A stretch of DNA of 64,000 bases from Eremothecium cymbalariae DBVPG#7215. Lineage: Eukaryota > Ascomycota > Saccharomycetes > Saccharomycetales > Saccharomycetaceae. Below, in pieces: positions 1-9,276 of the stretch. The stretch's first letter is position 1, and each line of letters starts with the position of its first letter. The stretch is from contig NC_016451.1 in NCBI RefSeq assembly GCF_000235365.1, positions 868,001-932,000 of the forward strand, in the 5' to 3' direction. The position numbers and the translations under genes were made by a program. Under the pieces are notes generated by a model. It ran no database searches, had not been told where the DNA came from, and was given only the letters and a program-made list of their open reading frames with translations.

Positions 1-225
1 ATTACTTCTAATGAACAGCCAATTAATGATGACCCTGAGGCAACCTCTATTAAGCCGAGTGCAGATGCGCTTGAAAAACTTCAAGAGGAAGCCAAACTTC
101 GTCACGAAGAAGAACAAGAAGCACTAGATAAGAAGTCTCCTCAAAACGGCGGTAATTCATTTTCTGAGTTACCTAAGGAAAGTGTTATCAGAAAGGTTGA
201 AGAAGATGAAAACTATGATGACTAA
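1..225 (+). CDS. CYC8: CYC8 (SSN6), C-terminal end, partial
   Basis: Frame 1 is open from the window edge to a TAA at 223-225 and encodes the last 74 residues of a protein. The fragment is hydrophilic and acidic and ends RKVEEDENYDD, which matches the end of the S. cerevisiae general corepressor Cyc8/Ssn6 as I remember it. Cyc8 is the TPR subunit of the Cyc8-Tup1 complex, which is brought to promoters by DNA-binding repressors such as Rox1. The TPR region is outside the window. Context supports the call: SUS1 and YSA1 follow directly, as in the YBR112C, YBR111W-A, YBR111C order of S. cerevisiae. The identification rests on a short tail plus synteny. Confidence 0.85.
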   Translation: MTSNEQPINDDPEATSIKPSADALEKLQEEAKLRHEEEQEALDKKSPQNGGNSFSELPKESVIRKVEEDENYDD

Positions 226-544
226 ATTCGTTATAACATCTGTCTATTATTTCTAAGTACCCCTTCCCTCCGGCTCCCGCTGGTTATATCATATTTTGGT
301 ATCAAGGAATGACTAATAAAGTTTGAAAATACGAAAGTATCGAAGCAAGACGTAATTTGTTCTGCAAATGTTGTTTATAATTTTCGCCTTCTTATGAAAT
401 TTGTATTACTAATAGATATAGAGATATAAATATTACCTATTTTGTCATCTCTAATGTAACCAAAAGATGCTCCATTGGCAATCTCCTCTTAAGAACAATT
501 TGTCTTCTTTAAATCGCCTCAAGCCATCAAATATGTTTTCTACT
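226..544. other. CYC8-SUS1 convergent intergenic region
   Basis: About 320 bases between two gene 3' ends. It is AT-rich and serves presumably only for 3' end formation of both transcripts. I see no ORF, RNA gene or repeat in it. Confidence 0.6.
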
Positions 545-844
545 TCACTGCGTATCCACAATGTCATACAAAAACGCTTTAATTTGCTGCATTATCTCAT
601 CCTTCGTATTTGAAGAAACTAAATTAACAGCTTCTGGCTCAACTCGCTTTAGCACTTCTGAGAAATTTGTAGTATTATCATCCTCCATCGTCTCTCGTGT
701 AATTTTTTTTACTTGTTCCATCCAACCTTCATCCAGCAGCCTTTGCGCTAGTTTATTAGAAATGCGTTCATAATTCCCAGATTCCACAAGATATTGTTGG
801 ATTTGAGCTCTTAGATCCATAGCTTCCTTGTCAGTGGATGTCAT
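545..844 (-). CDS. SUS1: Sus1, SAGA/TREX-2 subunit (ENY2 family)
   Basis: This 99-residue protein matches Sus1/ENY2 from end to end, including the QIQQYLVESGNYE helix near the N-terminus and the terminal DIVDTQ. Sus1 sits in the SAGA deubiquitinase module and in the TREX-2 complex at the nuclear pore, linking transcription to mRNA export. An upstream ATG at 886 would add 14 residues, but the ATG at 844 gives the family length (96 residues in S. cerevisiae). The S. cerevisiae gene has two introns; here the reading frame is continuous. The gene is divergent from YSA1 with 176 bases between the starts. Confidence 0.95.
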   Translation of the reverse strand: MTSTDKEAMDLRAQIQQYLVESGNYERISNKLAQRLLDEGWMEQVKKITRETMEDDNTTNFSEVLKRVEPEAVNLVSSNTKDEIMQQIKAFLYDIVDTQ

Positions 845-1020
845 CTTGGCTAACTCCGTTATAACCGCTTTATGTATCACAATCACACAATACCGTCCGA
901 TGTTTGAACTACACTTTTAGACCTTTGGGGAACTCTGGACTGTTTTTTTCCAGTATTGCTAAACTTCGCTCGAAAAACCTTGAAGGAATATACTACATAA
1001 TAATTGTTCGTCTGACCCTT

Positions 1021-1743
1021 ATGGGTAGTAAAGCGGTTAAATATACAAGTAGATTGGCAACGTCACACTCCCATCGTGTACTAGGAGTTGTCATTAACAT
1101 TAACAGGATGAGTCACGTATCTAAGAATAAACCAGAACAAGCAAAATTGGTCGCAACACACGGTGTTACTGATGCTACAAATATGAAATGGATCGGCCTC
1201 GAGAAGATCATATACTTGGATCCTAACGGTCAGGAACGTGAGTGGGAGAGTGCTGTTCGGAAGACTCGGTCCTCTGGAGGGATTGATGGTGTCGGTATTT
1301 TAGCGATTCTCCGCCACCCAGACCAACCTGACCGGATTGTACTGCAGAAACAGTTTCGTCCTCCAGTGAACGGTGTATGCATCGAGATGCCTGCAGGACT
1401 TGTCGATGAAGGTGAGACTATAGAACAGGCTGCATTAAGGGAGCTTAAGGAAGAAACTGGTTATTCTGGCAAGATCATTTCTAAGAGCCCAACAATTTTT
1501 AACGACCCTGGATTTACAAACACGAACTTATCTATGGTTCTTGTTGAAATAGACGAAACTCTACCTGAAAACCAGAATCCAGTGAACAATCTAGAGGCCA
1601 ATGAGTTCATAGAGTGCTTTACGGTGACTTTAAAAGATTTTCCAGATAAAATGTTAGAGTTGGATAGGCTCGGTTATAAGTTGGACTCCAGGGTAGATAA
1701 CATTGCCCAAGGTATTAGACTAGCCAAACAATTCGACTTATGA
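1021..1743 (+). CDS. YSA1: ADP-ribose pyrophosphatase, Nudix family (Ysa1)
   Basis: A 240-residue Nudix hydrolase that cleaves ADP-ribose to AMP and ribose 5-phosphate. The Nudix signature GX5EX7REUXEEXGU is intact at roughly residues 126-148 (from GLVDEGE to REL and EETGY). The flanking sequence EREWESAVRKTRSSGG is typical of Ysa1. The frame is open further upstream but without an ATG. The ATG at 1021 gives an N-terminus rich in Lys, Arg and Ser that could be a mitochondrial presequence; a second ATG at 1108 (MSHVSK) would give a 211-residue cytosolic form. S. cerevisiae Ysa1 is about 231 residues. It sits next to SUS1, as in YBR111C. Confidence 0.93.
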   Translation: MGSKAVKYTSRLATSHSHRVLGVVININRMSHVSKNKPEQAKLVATHGVTDATNMKWIGLEKIIYLDPNGQEREWESAVRKTRSSGGIDGVGILAILRHPDQPDRIVLQKQFRPPVNGVCIEMPAGLVDEGETIEQAALRELKEETGYSGKIISKSPTIFNDPGFTNTNLSMVLVEIDETLPENQNPVNNLEANEFIECFTVTLKDFPDKMLELDRLGYKLDSRVDNIAQGIRLAKQFDL

Positions 1744-1906
1744 TTTTAACTTGTGTAGACTTACAAGAGACCTTAACTATATTAGCTTCATTATTATAGA
1801 ACCACTGAATGTATGACGACATTTCGCCAAGATTGGTTATGGCACTGTTAAATATGTTGGAGCTTGAGATCCGTAGTCATATGATAATATGAGTTCTCAA
1901 AAATAA

Positions 1907-1988
1907 CGACAACAGCAGGATTAGAACCAGCGCGGGCAAAGCCCAACAGATTTCAAGTCTGTCGCCTTAACCACTCGGCCATGTTGCC
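1907..1988 (-). tRNA. tRNA-Ser (anticodon TGA)
   Basis: The reverse strand starts GGCAACATGGCCGAGTGG (A box) and closes a seven-pair acceptor stem GGCAACA/TGTTGTC with one G-T wobble and discriminator G at 1907. The anticodon stem ACAGA/TCTGT carries the loop CTTGAAA, anticodon TGA at 1953-1955. A long variable arm (GGGCTTTGCCC) marks it as class II serine tRNA. The T arm is CTGGTTCTAATCCTG-like, containing the B box. The length of 82 bases is usual for tRNA-Ser. No intron is present. LTR-like sequence begins 65 bases upstream of its 5' end. Confidence 0.95.
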
Positions 1989-2052
1989 ACCAATATACGG
2001 GTGCCGTCTAACGCATGAGAAAAACTATTCACTGAAAGATGTTTGCATCACG

Positions 2053-2474
2053 TGTCGTAAATTAAAAGAGCATCTCGATCGATAGTTATGATAGTCAGGC
2101 TAAGGAGCATGTTGATAGTCACGATAACAAGACAAAGAAACAGCGAATCCGAGTTGTTAGGAGACTGTGAAGATGATAACCATTGTATAACAGCGAATCA
2201 GAGTTGTTAGAAGTGTCAAGATAACCATTGAGCTGTTATCGGCTAGGAATCTGCATAGCAAGTAAGCAAGAGAGCTTAAGTAGGACAACAGAAACTATAT
2301 AAGAAGACCCAAACTAGCTAGATTAGATTAGATATAGGTCCAGCTAGATCCCCAGAGGGTAGTTGAGCCAGATTAGAGACTATATAAACAGTAACTGATC
2401 ATCAACCTAAGTATTAGTTGGCACGTGACGAGAAGTTCAAGCTAGCACGTGACCCCAACTAGTGGCCCTCGACA
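2053..2474. mobile_element. LTR-like element, copy A (degenerate)
   Basis: This 422-base unit begins TGTCG and ends CGACA, a perfect 5-base inverted terminus of the TG...CA type found on Ty LTRs. Inside is a TATA-like core that is identical over 32 bases to copy B (here 2372-2403, there 2686-2717). It also has an internal partial repeat of a CAGCG(A/T)ATC motif at about 2141 and 2191. It lies just upstream of a tRNA gene, the usual target of Ty1- and Ty3-type elements. I see no matching 5-base target duplication, and no gag or pol sequence, so it is a decayed remnant. Orientation is not established. Confidence 0.6.
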
Positions 2475-2475
2475 T

Positions 2476-2790
2476 TGTCGTAAAATCAAAAGAGAAGCTA
2501 GTGGACAGCGACAACCAAGCTAAGAAGCAGCGTATCAGAGCTGTCAGGCGGATATGAGGCTGATAGTCACTGTGAGGATGCCAGCGTGAAACCCACAATG
2601 ATGTATCAGTGTGAGACCCAGCTAGCTAGATTAGATTAGATTAGATTAGGAGTTTCCCCTAGGACACTAGAGGGTAATTGATCCCATTAGAGACTATATA
2701 AACAGTAACTGATCATCGACCTAAGGCTTAGGCCGGCACGTGACGAGAAGGCAGAAGCTATTATGTAACCTAGGCTAAGCGCCCTCAACA
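2476..2790. mobile_element. LTR-like element, copy B (degenerate)
   Basis: This 315-base unit begins TGTCGTAAAAT, like copy A (TGTCGTAAAT), and ends CCCTCAACA where copy A ends CCCTCGACA. Only one base separates the two copies. Shared blocks include a (GATTA)-type stretch, ACTATATAAACAGTAACTGA, and GGCACGTGACGAGAAG. About 100 bases present in copy A are missing here. Two LTRs in direct tandem may be an element that lost its internal part, or successive insertions. Confidence 0.6.
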
Positions 2791-3282
2791 AGCTGGCTTG
2801 AGATACCAATGATGCCTATATTGGAAGAGAATCAACCCAATGCTATTAAGAGCATGTGTAAGGTGATAGCCACAACTTGATAATCCTAAAACTAAGGAAC
2901 TATTCAGAACTATTCGAAGAAAACATTAACGTGAAGTCTTACGTATCTCTTGAGTCTATCTACGTCTCCGTCGAGGTATGTCCCCGGAGATTATATAAGC
3001 CATATAGATGTATATTTATAAGTTTATAATTGTATAATAATTATACCATTTTAATATTACAGTTAATAGCACATTTAGGTTGAGGGACTTCCTATAGAGG
3101 GCCAACATATAGAGCTTCCGACATATATTGCCACTCGTATCTACTGATATTATGTAATTACGGAGTGTGGTAGTATGAAGAATGCTTAAGAATAATAAAG
3201 GCTTAGGACAGGCTTCTGTCTTCTATATTTTGACTACAAAGTTATTCTAGATAGCTGCCCTCTACCTCGTTTACCGATTAAT
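2791..3282. other. Intergenic sequence beyond the LTR copies
   Basis: AT-rich sequence without a supported gene. It may hold further eroded retroelement sequence (a TATATAAG motif near 2991 and a GAGGGCCAACA motif near 3098 resemble LTR edges), but I could not pair it with another copy. Confidence 0.35.
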
Positions 3283-3465
3283 TTAACATTTAGGCACACA
3301 TTCCCATTCTTTTTCGATTGGCGCTGGCAAACGTGTTGCTACATTGGCCAACGGTAGATGGTTGGAAGTGAAATCTATACAAGTTTTGCCGTTGTCTCCA
3401 GTAAGTTTGGTTTTAATTTCATTAATGCAGAGCGGTATATCAATATTGGCAGTTGGCAAAATCCC

Positions 3466-4785
3466 TTATACCTTTTGTTTTAAGAGGGTTATGAACTGTT
3501 GCCATTTTTCAGCATCGTTGTCGTAATAACTACATATTTCACGATTATTCAGATACACGTAGTCTTCGTTAATAAAAAGGTCGATCGGTCCTTCTCCTAA
3601 CATATCTTCATCATCCTCCACTACGGTAGAACCCATAATTTCAGTCAGCGTGAATTGTTGAAATCTTTCATCATTTAGCATTGTTGGTTCATTGACACTA
3701 GATCTACGGCGATTCTTGATACTCGATCTACGATGAAGTGAAGTTGGCAGTGGAGGGTCCCCTTGGGGCGATTGACTTTGGCCCACTTTATTTACAGTAA
3801 TACGTGACTTCGCATCATCGTTTGGAGACCCAAGCAGCTCTGATATTGGATATAATACCAAATTCCACCATCGATACCATTTCAGTATGTCCAAGCATAG
3901 CGATATGTTCTCATTAAGCAGTTGGAAAGCTGACACTGCATACAGATCAACAGTAAAATCGTTGAACAGCCGAACTCTTGGGGTGTATGACTTGAAGAGG
4001 AATGGCTTTAAAGGCCCTTTGTTAGCTTCGACGTTGGAATTTTCATGGATCTGTTCGGCTGGAATGTGATCCTTGGGGAAATATGTATCCCTGCAACCAA
4101 CCAACTCAAACAACAATGTAATACCACTTGTATATGATTCAGACGATTCATTGATCCATTCTTTGGTATCTGTAGAATACTTGTACTCGTAGTACCTTTG
4201 GTTTGGGTCCTGGGTGATCGTAAATGTGAGCTTCCCGATCTCATCGCCATTGGGATCTACCAAATAGATACCAAAACGATCGTTCAAGTTAGTTTTGACA
4301 TTTAAGTTAGTATTATTATCATCCAGGTAATTCTGAAGATACCTTGGCAAAACGGAATAATATTCAAACAAATCAAATTGAGAAGTAGTAGACTCAATAT
4401 CGATACTAGAGTATGCGTCTAACAGCGTTAAAAATTTCAGATTATGGTGGAACTCATGCAGATCTGAATAAGCAGTTAAAGACCTATAGAGAATATTAGC
4501 ATTGCCATTGAAGTAATCAAACTTATCAAAGTTGCTTGCAAGAACCAACTTCACATCTATCACTTTCCCATCTGTAGTTTCATAGTCTATATCTATTACA
4601 ATGATTTTGGATGCAATTGAGAGACGCGATATATTGGTATCAACTTGGTCAACAAACGATTCCAATCCCATGGTCTGGCATAGCCTGGTTATATTCTCTA
4701 ACGTGATCGATCCAGGTTTATAATTAACAAATCTGGTGATCATTTTCCCCAGCAACTCAAAGTACGCATCTGTCATTACTTGCAC
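3466..4785 (-). CDS. MED1: Mediator complex subunit Med1
   Basis: A 439-residue protein whose N-terminus, YKPGSITLENITRLCQTMGL and following, is nearly identical to S. cerevisiae Med1 (YPR070W, 566 residues). Med1 belongs to the middle module of Mediator, which couples activators to RNA polymerase II. A basic RRSS/NRRRSS segment around residues 350-365 and an acidic patch before the C-terminus follow the S. cerevisiae layout; the spacer between them is shorter, which explains the smaller size. An ATG four codons downstream (MTDAYF) is an alternative start. SPE3 is divergent, as expected for YPR069C. The frame stays open for 60 codons after the TAA (see findings). Confidence 0.95.
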   Translation of the reverse strand: MQVMTDAYFELLGKMITRFVNYKPGSITLENITRLCQTMGLESFVDQVDTNISRLSIASKIIVIDIDYETTDGKVIDVKLVLASNFDKFDYFNGNANILYRSLTAYSDLHEFHHNLKFLTLLDAYSSIDIESTTSQFDLFEYYSVLPRYLQNYLDDNNTNLNVKTNLNDRFGIYLVDPNGDEIGKLTFTITQDPNQRYYEYKYSTDTKEWINESSESYTSGITLLFELVGCRDTYFPKDHIPAEQIHENSNVEANKGPLKPFLFKSYTPRVRLFNDFTVDLYAVSAFQLLNENISLCLDILKWYRWWNLVLYPISELLGSPNDDAKSRITVNKVGQSQSPQGDPPLPTSLHRRSSIKNRRRSSVNEPTMLNDERFQQFTLTEIMGSTVVEDDEDMLGEGPIDLFINEDYVYLNNREICSYYDNDAEKWQQFITLLKQKV

Positions 4786-5493
4786 AACAAACTGAATTGC
4801 TAATATCCACCCTTAATACGTTACTTAACGATCCTCTCTATGTTATTATATCACCTAGATCTCTATTTCATGCAGCAACAAGCACCTAGCAGGAAATTTT
4901 ATTTTTTGTCCGAATAGTGACCGCACTATCAATTCACATACACATTTGACAGATGAACTCAGCCAATCTGGCCTCTATTTCAACATATATCACTGATCAT
5001 GCTGCCATGAAATGAACATTTGAATATTCAGAGCAAGCTAAGACCATTCAAAGGAACCAGATGGCTCACTGCCTATACTTCTTAACCGTTTATTTCTTGA
5101 AGTTCGTACTAACGTATGAACCCATCCAGTGGAATCTTGCGCTCTCTTATTTATGATTTATTAATTGATTAAAGGTTTATATATGAAAGCCGTGTCATAT
5201 TCATAGGTAAGATATAAAATGTACGAGAGGGAAGCTCGTTGAATGCTGCCAAACCCGAGCTTACTCATATTCTTTGCGGAAGTTCTTATTTCTCTAAATA
5301 TAATATATGTATGACCTGGTGATGCCCGAAACGACATCGTTGTGTATCATAAAAATTTTTCAATCTCCACCGAAAAACGATGGATATTTCATATAAATTA
5401 TAACAAAGCTCGAAGACTTGCATAAGCCCTTGGTCTGTATTTGATTGGTATTCCATCTAGAGTCAGCTACCAGTTTAAATTTTTGTTCAAAGG
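4786..5493. other. MED1-SPE3 divergent promoter region
   Basis: 708 bases upstream of both genes. It contains AAAATTTTTCA near 5346, which matches the RRPE element of ribosome-biogenesis-type promoters, and GAGTCA at about 5459, half of a Gcn4-type site. No ORF or RNA gene is supported. Confidence 0.5.
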
Positions 5494-6399
5494 ATGTCCC
5501 AAGACGCTAAGGAAAGTAGGGAGATCACTCACCCTTCGATCAAGGATGGTTGGTTCAGAGAAATCTCTGAAACTATATGTCCAGGTCAAGCATCCACATT
5601 GAAAGTTGAAAAGGTGTTACATCATGAAAAGTCTTTGTATCAGGATGTTTTAGTTTTCAAGTCCACTAACTTTGGTAATGTGTTGGTTTTGGATAATATG
5701 CTTCAATGCACAGAGGCTAATGAATACAGTTACCACGAGATGATCACCAATTTGGCGATGAACTCTCACGCAAACCCTAAGAAGGTGTTAATTATTGGTG
5801 GTGGTGACGGTGGTGTTTTGAGAGAGGTTTTGAAGCACGAATCAGTCGAAGAAGCTTGGTTGTGTGAGATTGATGAGGCTGTTATCCGGGTGTCCAAGGA
5901 ATTCCTCCCAGGTATGGCTGTGTCGTTCGCGGACCCCAGAGCCAATCTTCACATTGGTGATGGTGTTGAATTCTTGAAAAAGTATCCCAACACTTTTGAT
6001 GTTATCATCACTGATTCTTCTGATCCAGAAGGTCCAGCTGAGGAATTGTTTAAGAAGCCTTACTTTGAATTGTTGAACAACTCTTTGACTTCTAAAGGTG
6101 TTATTAGTACTCAGGCTGAAAGTGTTTGGTTGCACGAACATATCATCACTGGGTTGAAGAAGGCGTGTTCTGAGATCTTCCCAACGGTTGCTTATGCCTC
6201 TCAAAGTGTTCCATTCTATCCTGCAGGTAATATTGGTTACATGGTTTGTTCCAAGAACAAGGACGTAGATGTCACCAAGCCTTTAAGATATCTTTCAGAG
6301 GAGGAGGAATTCAAACGTTACCGTTTCTACAGCAAGAAGCTCCACGAAGCTTCTTTCGTGTTGCCTATCTTTGTTAGAGAGTATATGGATAATATTTAA
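5494..6399 (+). CDS. SPE3: Spermidine synthase
   Basis: A 301-residue aminopropyltransferase that makes spermidine from putrescine and decarboxylated S-adenosylmethionine. The nucleotide-binding GGGDGG motif is at residues 102-107, and the acidic DSSDPEGP loop expected at the active site is present. [13 protein letters not shown], which lines the substrate pocket in the family, is intact. The S. cerevisiae enzyme (YPR069C) has 293 residues. The codon usage looks like that of a well expressed gene. It is followed by HOS1 on the same strand. Confidence 0.97.
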   Translation: MSQDAKESREITHPSIKDGWFREISETICPGQASTLKVEKVLHHEKSLYQDVLVFKSTNFGNVLVLDNMLQCTEANEYSYHEMITNLAMNSHANPKKVLIIGGGDGGVLREVLKHESVEEAWLCEIDEAVIRVSKEFLPGMAVSFADPRANLHIGDGVEFLKKYPNTFDVIITDSSDPEGPAEELFKKPYFELLNNSLTSKGVISTQAESVWLHEHIITGLKKACSEIFPTVAYASQSVPFYPAGNIGYMVCSKNKDVDVTKPLRYLSEEEEFKRYRFYSKKLHEASFVLPIFVREYMDNI

Positions 6400-6617
6400 C
6401 TTAGAGAGAATTTTAAATAGAGTAATAAGTTGTGGAATTGAACGACTAATCTATTAAACATTAGTATGTTAGTATGTTTTGTTATCGATTTGTGTGTCCC
6501 TTGTGAAGCGCAATATTAAGTGATTTTCGGTAACTTAAGCTGAAAAGAAAAAACAACATCTATCATCATGTCAACTAAACCCTTTCTCTGGAGCGAAAAG
6601 ACCAATGTTTTGTGTGA

Positions 6618-7955
6618 ATGGTCAAGTTCGTTATTAGCAGTTCTGTTTACCAAGCCCAAATATCCGATCTGTTGCCGTCGAATGATAATTGTAAAGCTCA
6701 ATTGATTTATTCTTTGTTGAATTCATACGACGTTTTTAAATATTTTGACAAAGTTATTAAGGTCCCTTATGCCAGTAGAAAGGATTTGGCTAGATTTCAC
6801 TCCAAGCAATATCTAGACGTTGCACTCGATCCCCGCTTTAACAAGGATACAGAAGAGAGCGAAGATTGGGAATACTTGCCGCAGCTGGTCAATAGATACT
6901 ATGAGGTGCATGAAGACGTATCCAAAGGTGATGTCTGGTATGAATCAAAGTCAGATTTATATAAGAAATACATTTCTTACATAAATGCTGCTGATTATGA
7001 TGATTTTGGTGAAGATTTTAACGACGGAGAAAGTTTCGAACCAGACTCCCTGGTTCGATTTGGGTTGGTAGATGATTGTTTCCCTATGGATTATTTGCCA
7101 ATGTACATTCACACCATTGCAGGGAGCACATTATCACTTGTTCGTGAACTATCTATAAAAGGCGAACCTACGATTGCAATAAATTGGGACGGGGGTAGGC
7201 ACCATGCCTTTAAGTCAAGAGCTTCGGGTTTTTGTTATATAAATGACATTGTGCTTCTCATTCAGGAATTAAGGAAGAACGGATATTCTAGGGTATCTTA
7301 TGTCGATTTTGATTTACATCATGGTGACGCAGTAGAAAGTGCATTCCAGTACTCTAGAAATGTTCAAACGTGCTCATTACATTTGTTCGAGGCTGGATTC
7401 TTCCCGGGAACAGGCAGTTTCAAAAATTGTAGGGAAACTAATGTTGTTAACATTCCATTATTTCATGGTTTAGATGATGAATCGTTAGATGAGATTGTAG
7501 ACAACATTTTAATACCCTGTGTAAATAAACATGACCCTGAGGTTCTCGTTATTCAATGCGGCGCGGATGGCTTAAGTGGTGATAAATATAAGGAATGGCA
7601 ATTAACTATCCATGGACTGACAAGAAATATCTTGAAGTTGGTGGATATACATTCCTATAAAAAAGTTGTACTTTTGGGTGGGGGAGGTTACAATCCAACA
7701 TTACAAAGCAGATTTTACACATACGTCACGGTTTGTCTTCTTAAATATCACAAGGGGATCCCCTCGTTAATCAGCGACAGTGAGGATGAGCATATCATTG
7801 AGCATCACTTGATTGACTTTTACAGGAAAGAAGCTTATAAGTTCTGGTACTATGAGTATGAAGGCCTCGGTAGTAAAAAGCTTATAAACTACAATAATAA
7901 GGAAACTTTACGTGAACTGAAAGTTTTGTTCGGTTCTACTGATGTACTATCTTGA
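6618..7955 (+). CDS. HOS1: Class I histone deacetylase Hos1
   Basis: A 445-residue class I HDAC. The catalytic pair HH is at residues 195-196 in DGGRHHA, the zinc ligands D232 and H234 lie in FDLHHGD, and the third metal-binding Asp is in QCGADGLSGD. HOS1 removes acetyl groups from lysines; in S. cerevisiae its known substrate is cohesin Smc3. An acidic insert around residues 75-145 separates the N-terminal part from the catalytic core. Position after SPE3 fits YPR068C. The last 20 bases overlap the 3' end of ALG1 on the other strand. Confidence 0.93.
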   Translation: MVKFVISSSVYQAQISDLLPSNDNCKAQLIYSLLNSYDVFKYFDKVIKVPYASRKDLARFHSKQYLDVALDPRFNKDTEESEDWEYLPQLVNRYYEVHEDVSKGDVWYESKSDLYKKYISYINAADYDDFGEDFNDGESFEPDSLVRFGLVDDCFPMDYLPMYIHTIAGSTLSLVRELSIKGEPTIAINWDGGRHHAFKSRASGFCYINDIVLLIQELRKNGYSRVSYVDFDLHHGDAVESAFQYSRNVQTCSLHLFEAGFFPGTGSFKNCRETNVVNIPLFHGLDDESLDEIVDNILIPCVNKHDPEVLVIQCGADGLSGDKYKEWQLTIHGLTRNILKLVDIHSYKKVVLLGGGGYNPTLQSRFYTYVTVCLLKYHKGIPSLISDSEDEHIIEHHLIDFYRKEAYKFWYYEYEGLGSKKLINYNNKETLRELKVLFGSTDVLS

Positions 7956-9276
7956 GCTCTTCAAAAGCCCTTGTCCAATTTGGATGCCATCTGTTTTTAC
8001 TCTCTTCTATAGCTGTACGAAGTAATGCTGTCTTCAATTTCTTATCCTTAACGGCAAATATCAAAGATTCATGCAACCCTCTTCTGTCAATGAACTTCAT
8101 CCCATTTACATTGTGTTGAACTAATTCATTAAGCACTGGGTAATCCATTGCAATTACCGGTAAACCAGATCCAAACATATCTAAAATCTTCATTGGAAGA
8201 TCCAAACCAGAACTAGAAGTATGTAATGACACACCATAGTCACATAATCTCAATAACCTTGGATAGTCTTCGGCAGAGAGCCACAAAAATTCAATATGGC
8301 AATGATTCCATTCATACTCTCGCACCCGTTTAATGTATTCTCCTTTCAGCGGACCCTTACCAGTAATAAATAATAAGATTCTAGGCAAGTTGGAATCAAA
8401 CTTCTTCTTTGAATTCTCATAAATTTTTAAAGCCCCAAGTAATATATTCAAGTCCTCGTCTGGGGTAAAGGATGTAGAGGTTACAAGGATAGTATCCCCC
8501 TTGGAGATATCAAATCCCTGAGGTATATGATTCGCTACAAATGTCTCCTTCAGCAAATCTTCACGATTTTCATCGTTCAATGGTTTAAAATGTTCTGCAG
8601 GCCTATCATGCAACACTGTAATCCTCTTTTCAGATAATTTGAATGAGCTAACCAAATACTTTTTCATTGCAGATGTCACCGTAAGATGGTAATCGGCAAA
8701 GTGTGAGAATAAAAATTCCACACAGTAAGAAACCAAAACCAATGGGTGTGTAAATGAACCAAATTTTAATTGAAGGATTGAATATCCAAAGTTATGCCAA
8801 TCTATAAGCAGCTTTGTCCGTGTCAGTATCTTAAAAACAACGGCTAATGGCAAAATCGGAATACTAGGAGGGTTCTGTAACATTATAATATCGCATCCCC
8901 GTAGCTCCCACAGCATTGAAGTAATATCAAACACCTGATATATCACTTTAAATACAGTATTCACAACAAATCTATCACTGAAATTTTTCCGGTGTGGCAG
9001 TACATGAATTGTAATCCGATCATCGTCCAAAAGATCCTTAGATGGTTGTTCTTCCATATACCCACATAGCTCAACCTCCCAACCGCTAGCACTAAAAGAC
9101 CTGGCATGATAACACATACGAGGGGAATGCCCTATATCCCCAAGCACATAAATTACGATTCTTTTCCGTGTAGATTTCCCATAATAAAACACATATGGGA
9201 CCACCAAGTACAGAACAAAAGGCGTCGCTGCATACAACCCAATCAGTATCAACAACCAATTCGGGATCTCCAGCAT
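7936..9276 (-). CDS. ALG1: Beta-1,4-mannosyltransferase Alg1
   Basis: A 446-residue GT33 glycosyltransferase that adds the first mannose to dolichol-linked GlcNAc2 on the cytosolic face of the ER. An N-terminal membrane anchor (about residues 6-32) is followed by the signature VLGDIGHSPRMCYHA and, near the C-terminus, the donor-binding region SSSGLDLPMKILDMFGSGLP. The S. cerevisiae protein (YBR110W) has 449 residues. Here the order switches from chromosome XVI-type to chromosome II-type genes. It is tail to tail with HOS1 with a 20-base coding overlap. Confidence 0.96.
   Translation of the reverse strand: MLEIPNWLLILIGLYAATPFVLYLVVPYVFYYGKSTRKRIVIYVLGDIGHSPRMCYHARSFSASGWEVELCGYMEEQPSKDLLDDDRITIHVLPHRKNFSDRFVVNTVFKVIYQVFDITSMLWELRGCDIIMLQNPPSIPILPLAVVFKILTRTKLLIDWHNFGYSILQLKFGSFTHPLVLVSYCVEFLFSHFADYHLTVTSAMKKYLVSSFKLSEKRITVLHDRPAEHFKPLNDENREDLLKETFVANHIPQGFDISKGDTILVTSTSFTPDEDLNILLGALKIYENSKKKFDSNLPRILLFITGKGPLKGEYIKRVREYEWNHCHIEFLWLSAEDYPRLLRLCDYGVSLHTSSSGLDLPMKILDMFGSGLPVIAMDYPVLNELVQHNVNGMKFIDRRGLHESLIFAVKDKKLKTALLRTAIEESKNRWHPNWTRAFEELKIVHQ

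Noticed and set aside
2410..2745. CACGTGAC boxes as centromere CDEI elements
   Set aside because: They repeat with the LTR units and no AT-rich CDEII or TTCCGAA-type CDEIII follows.
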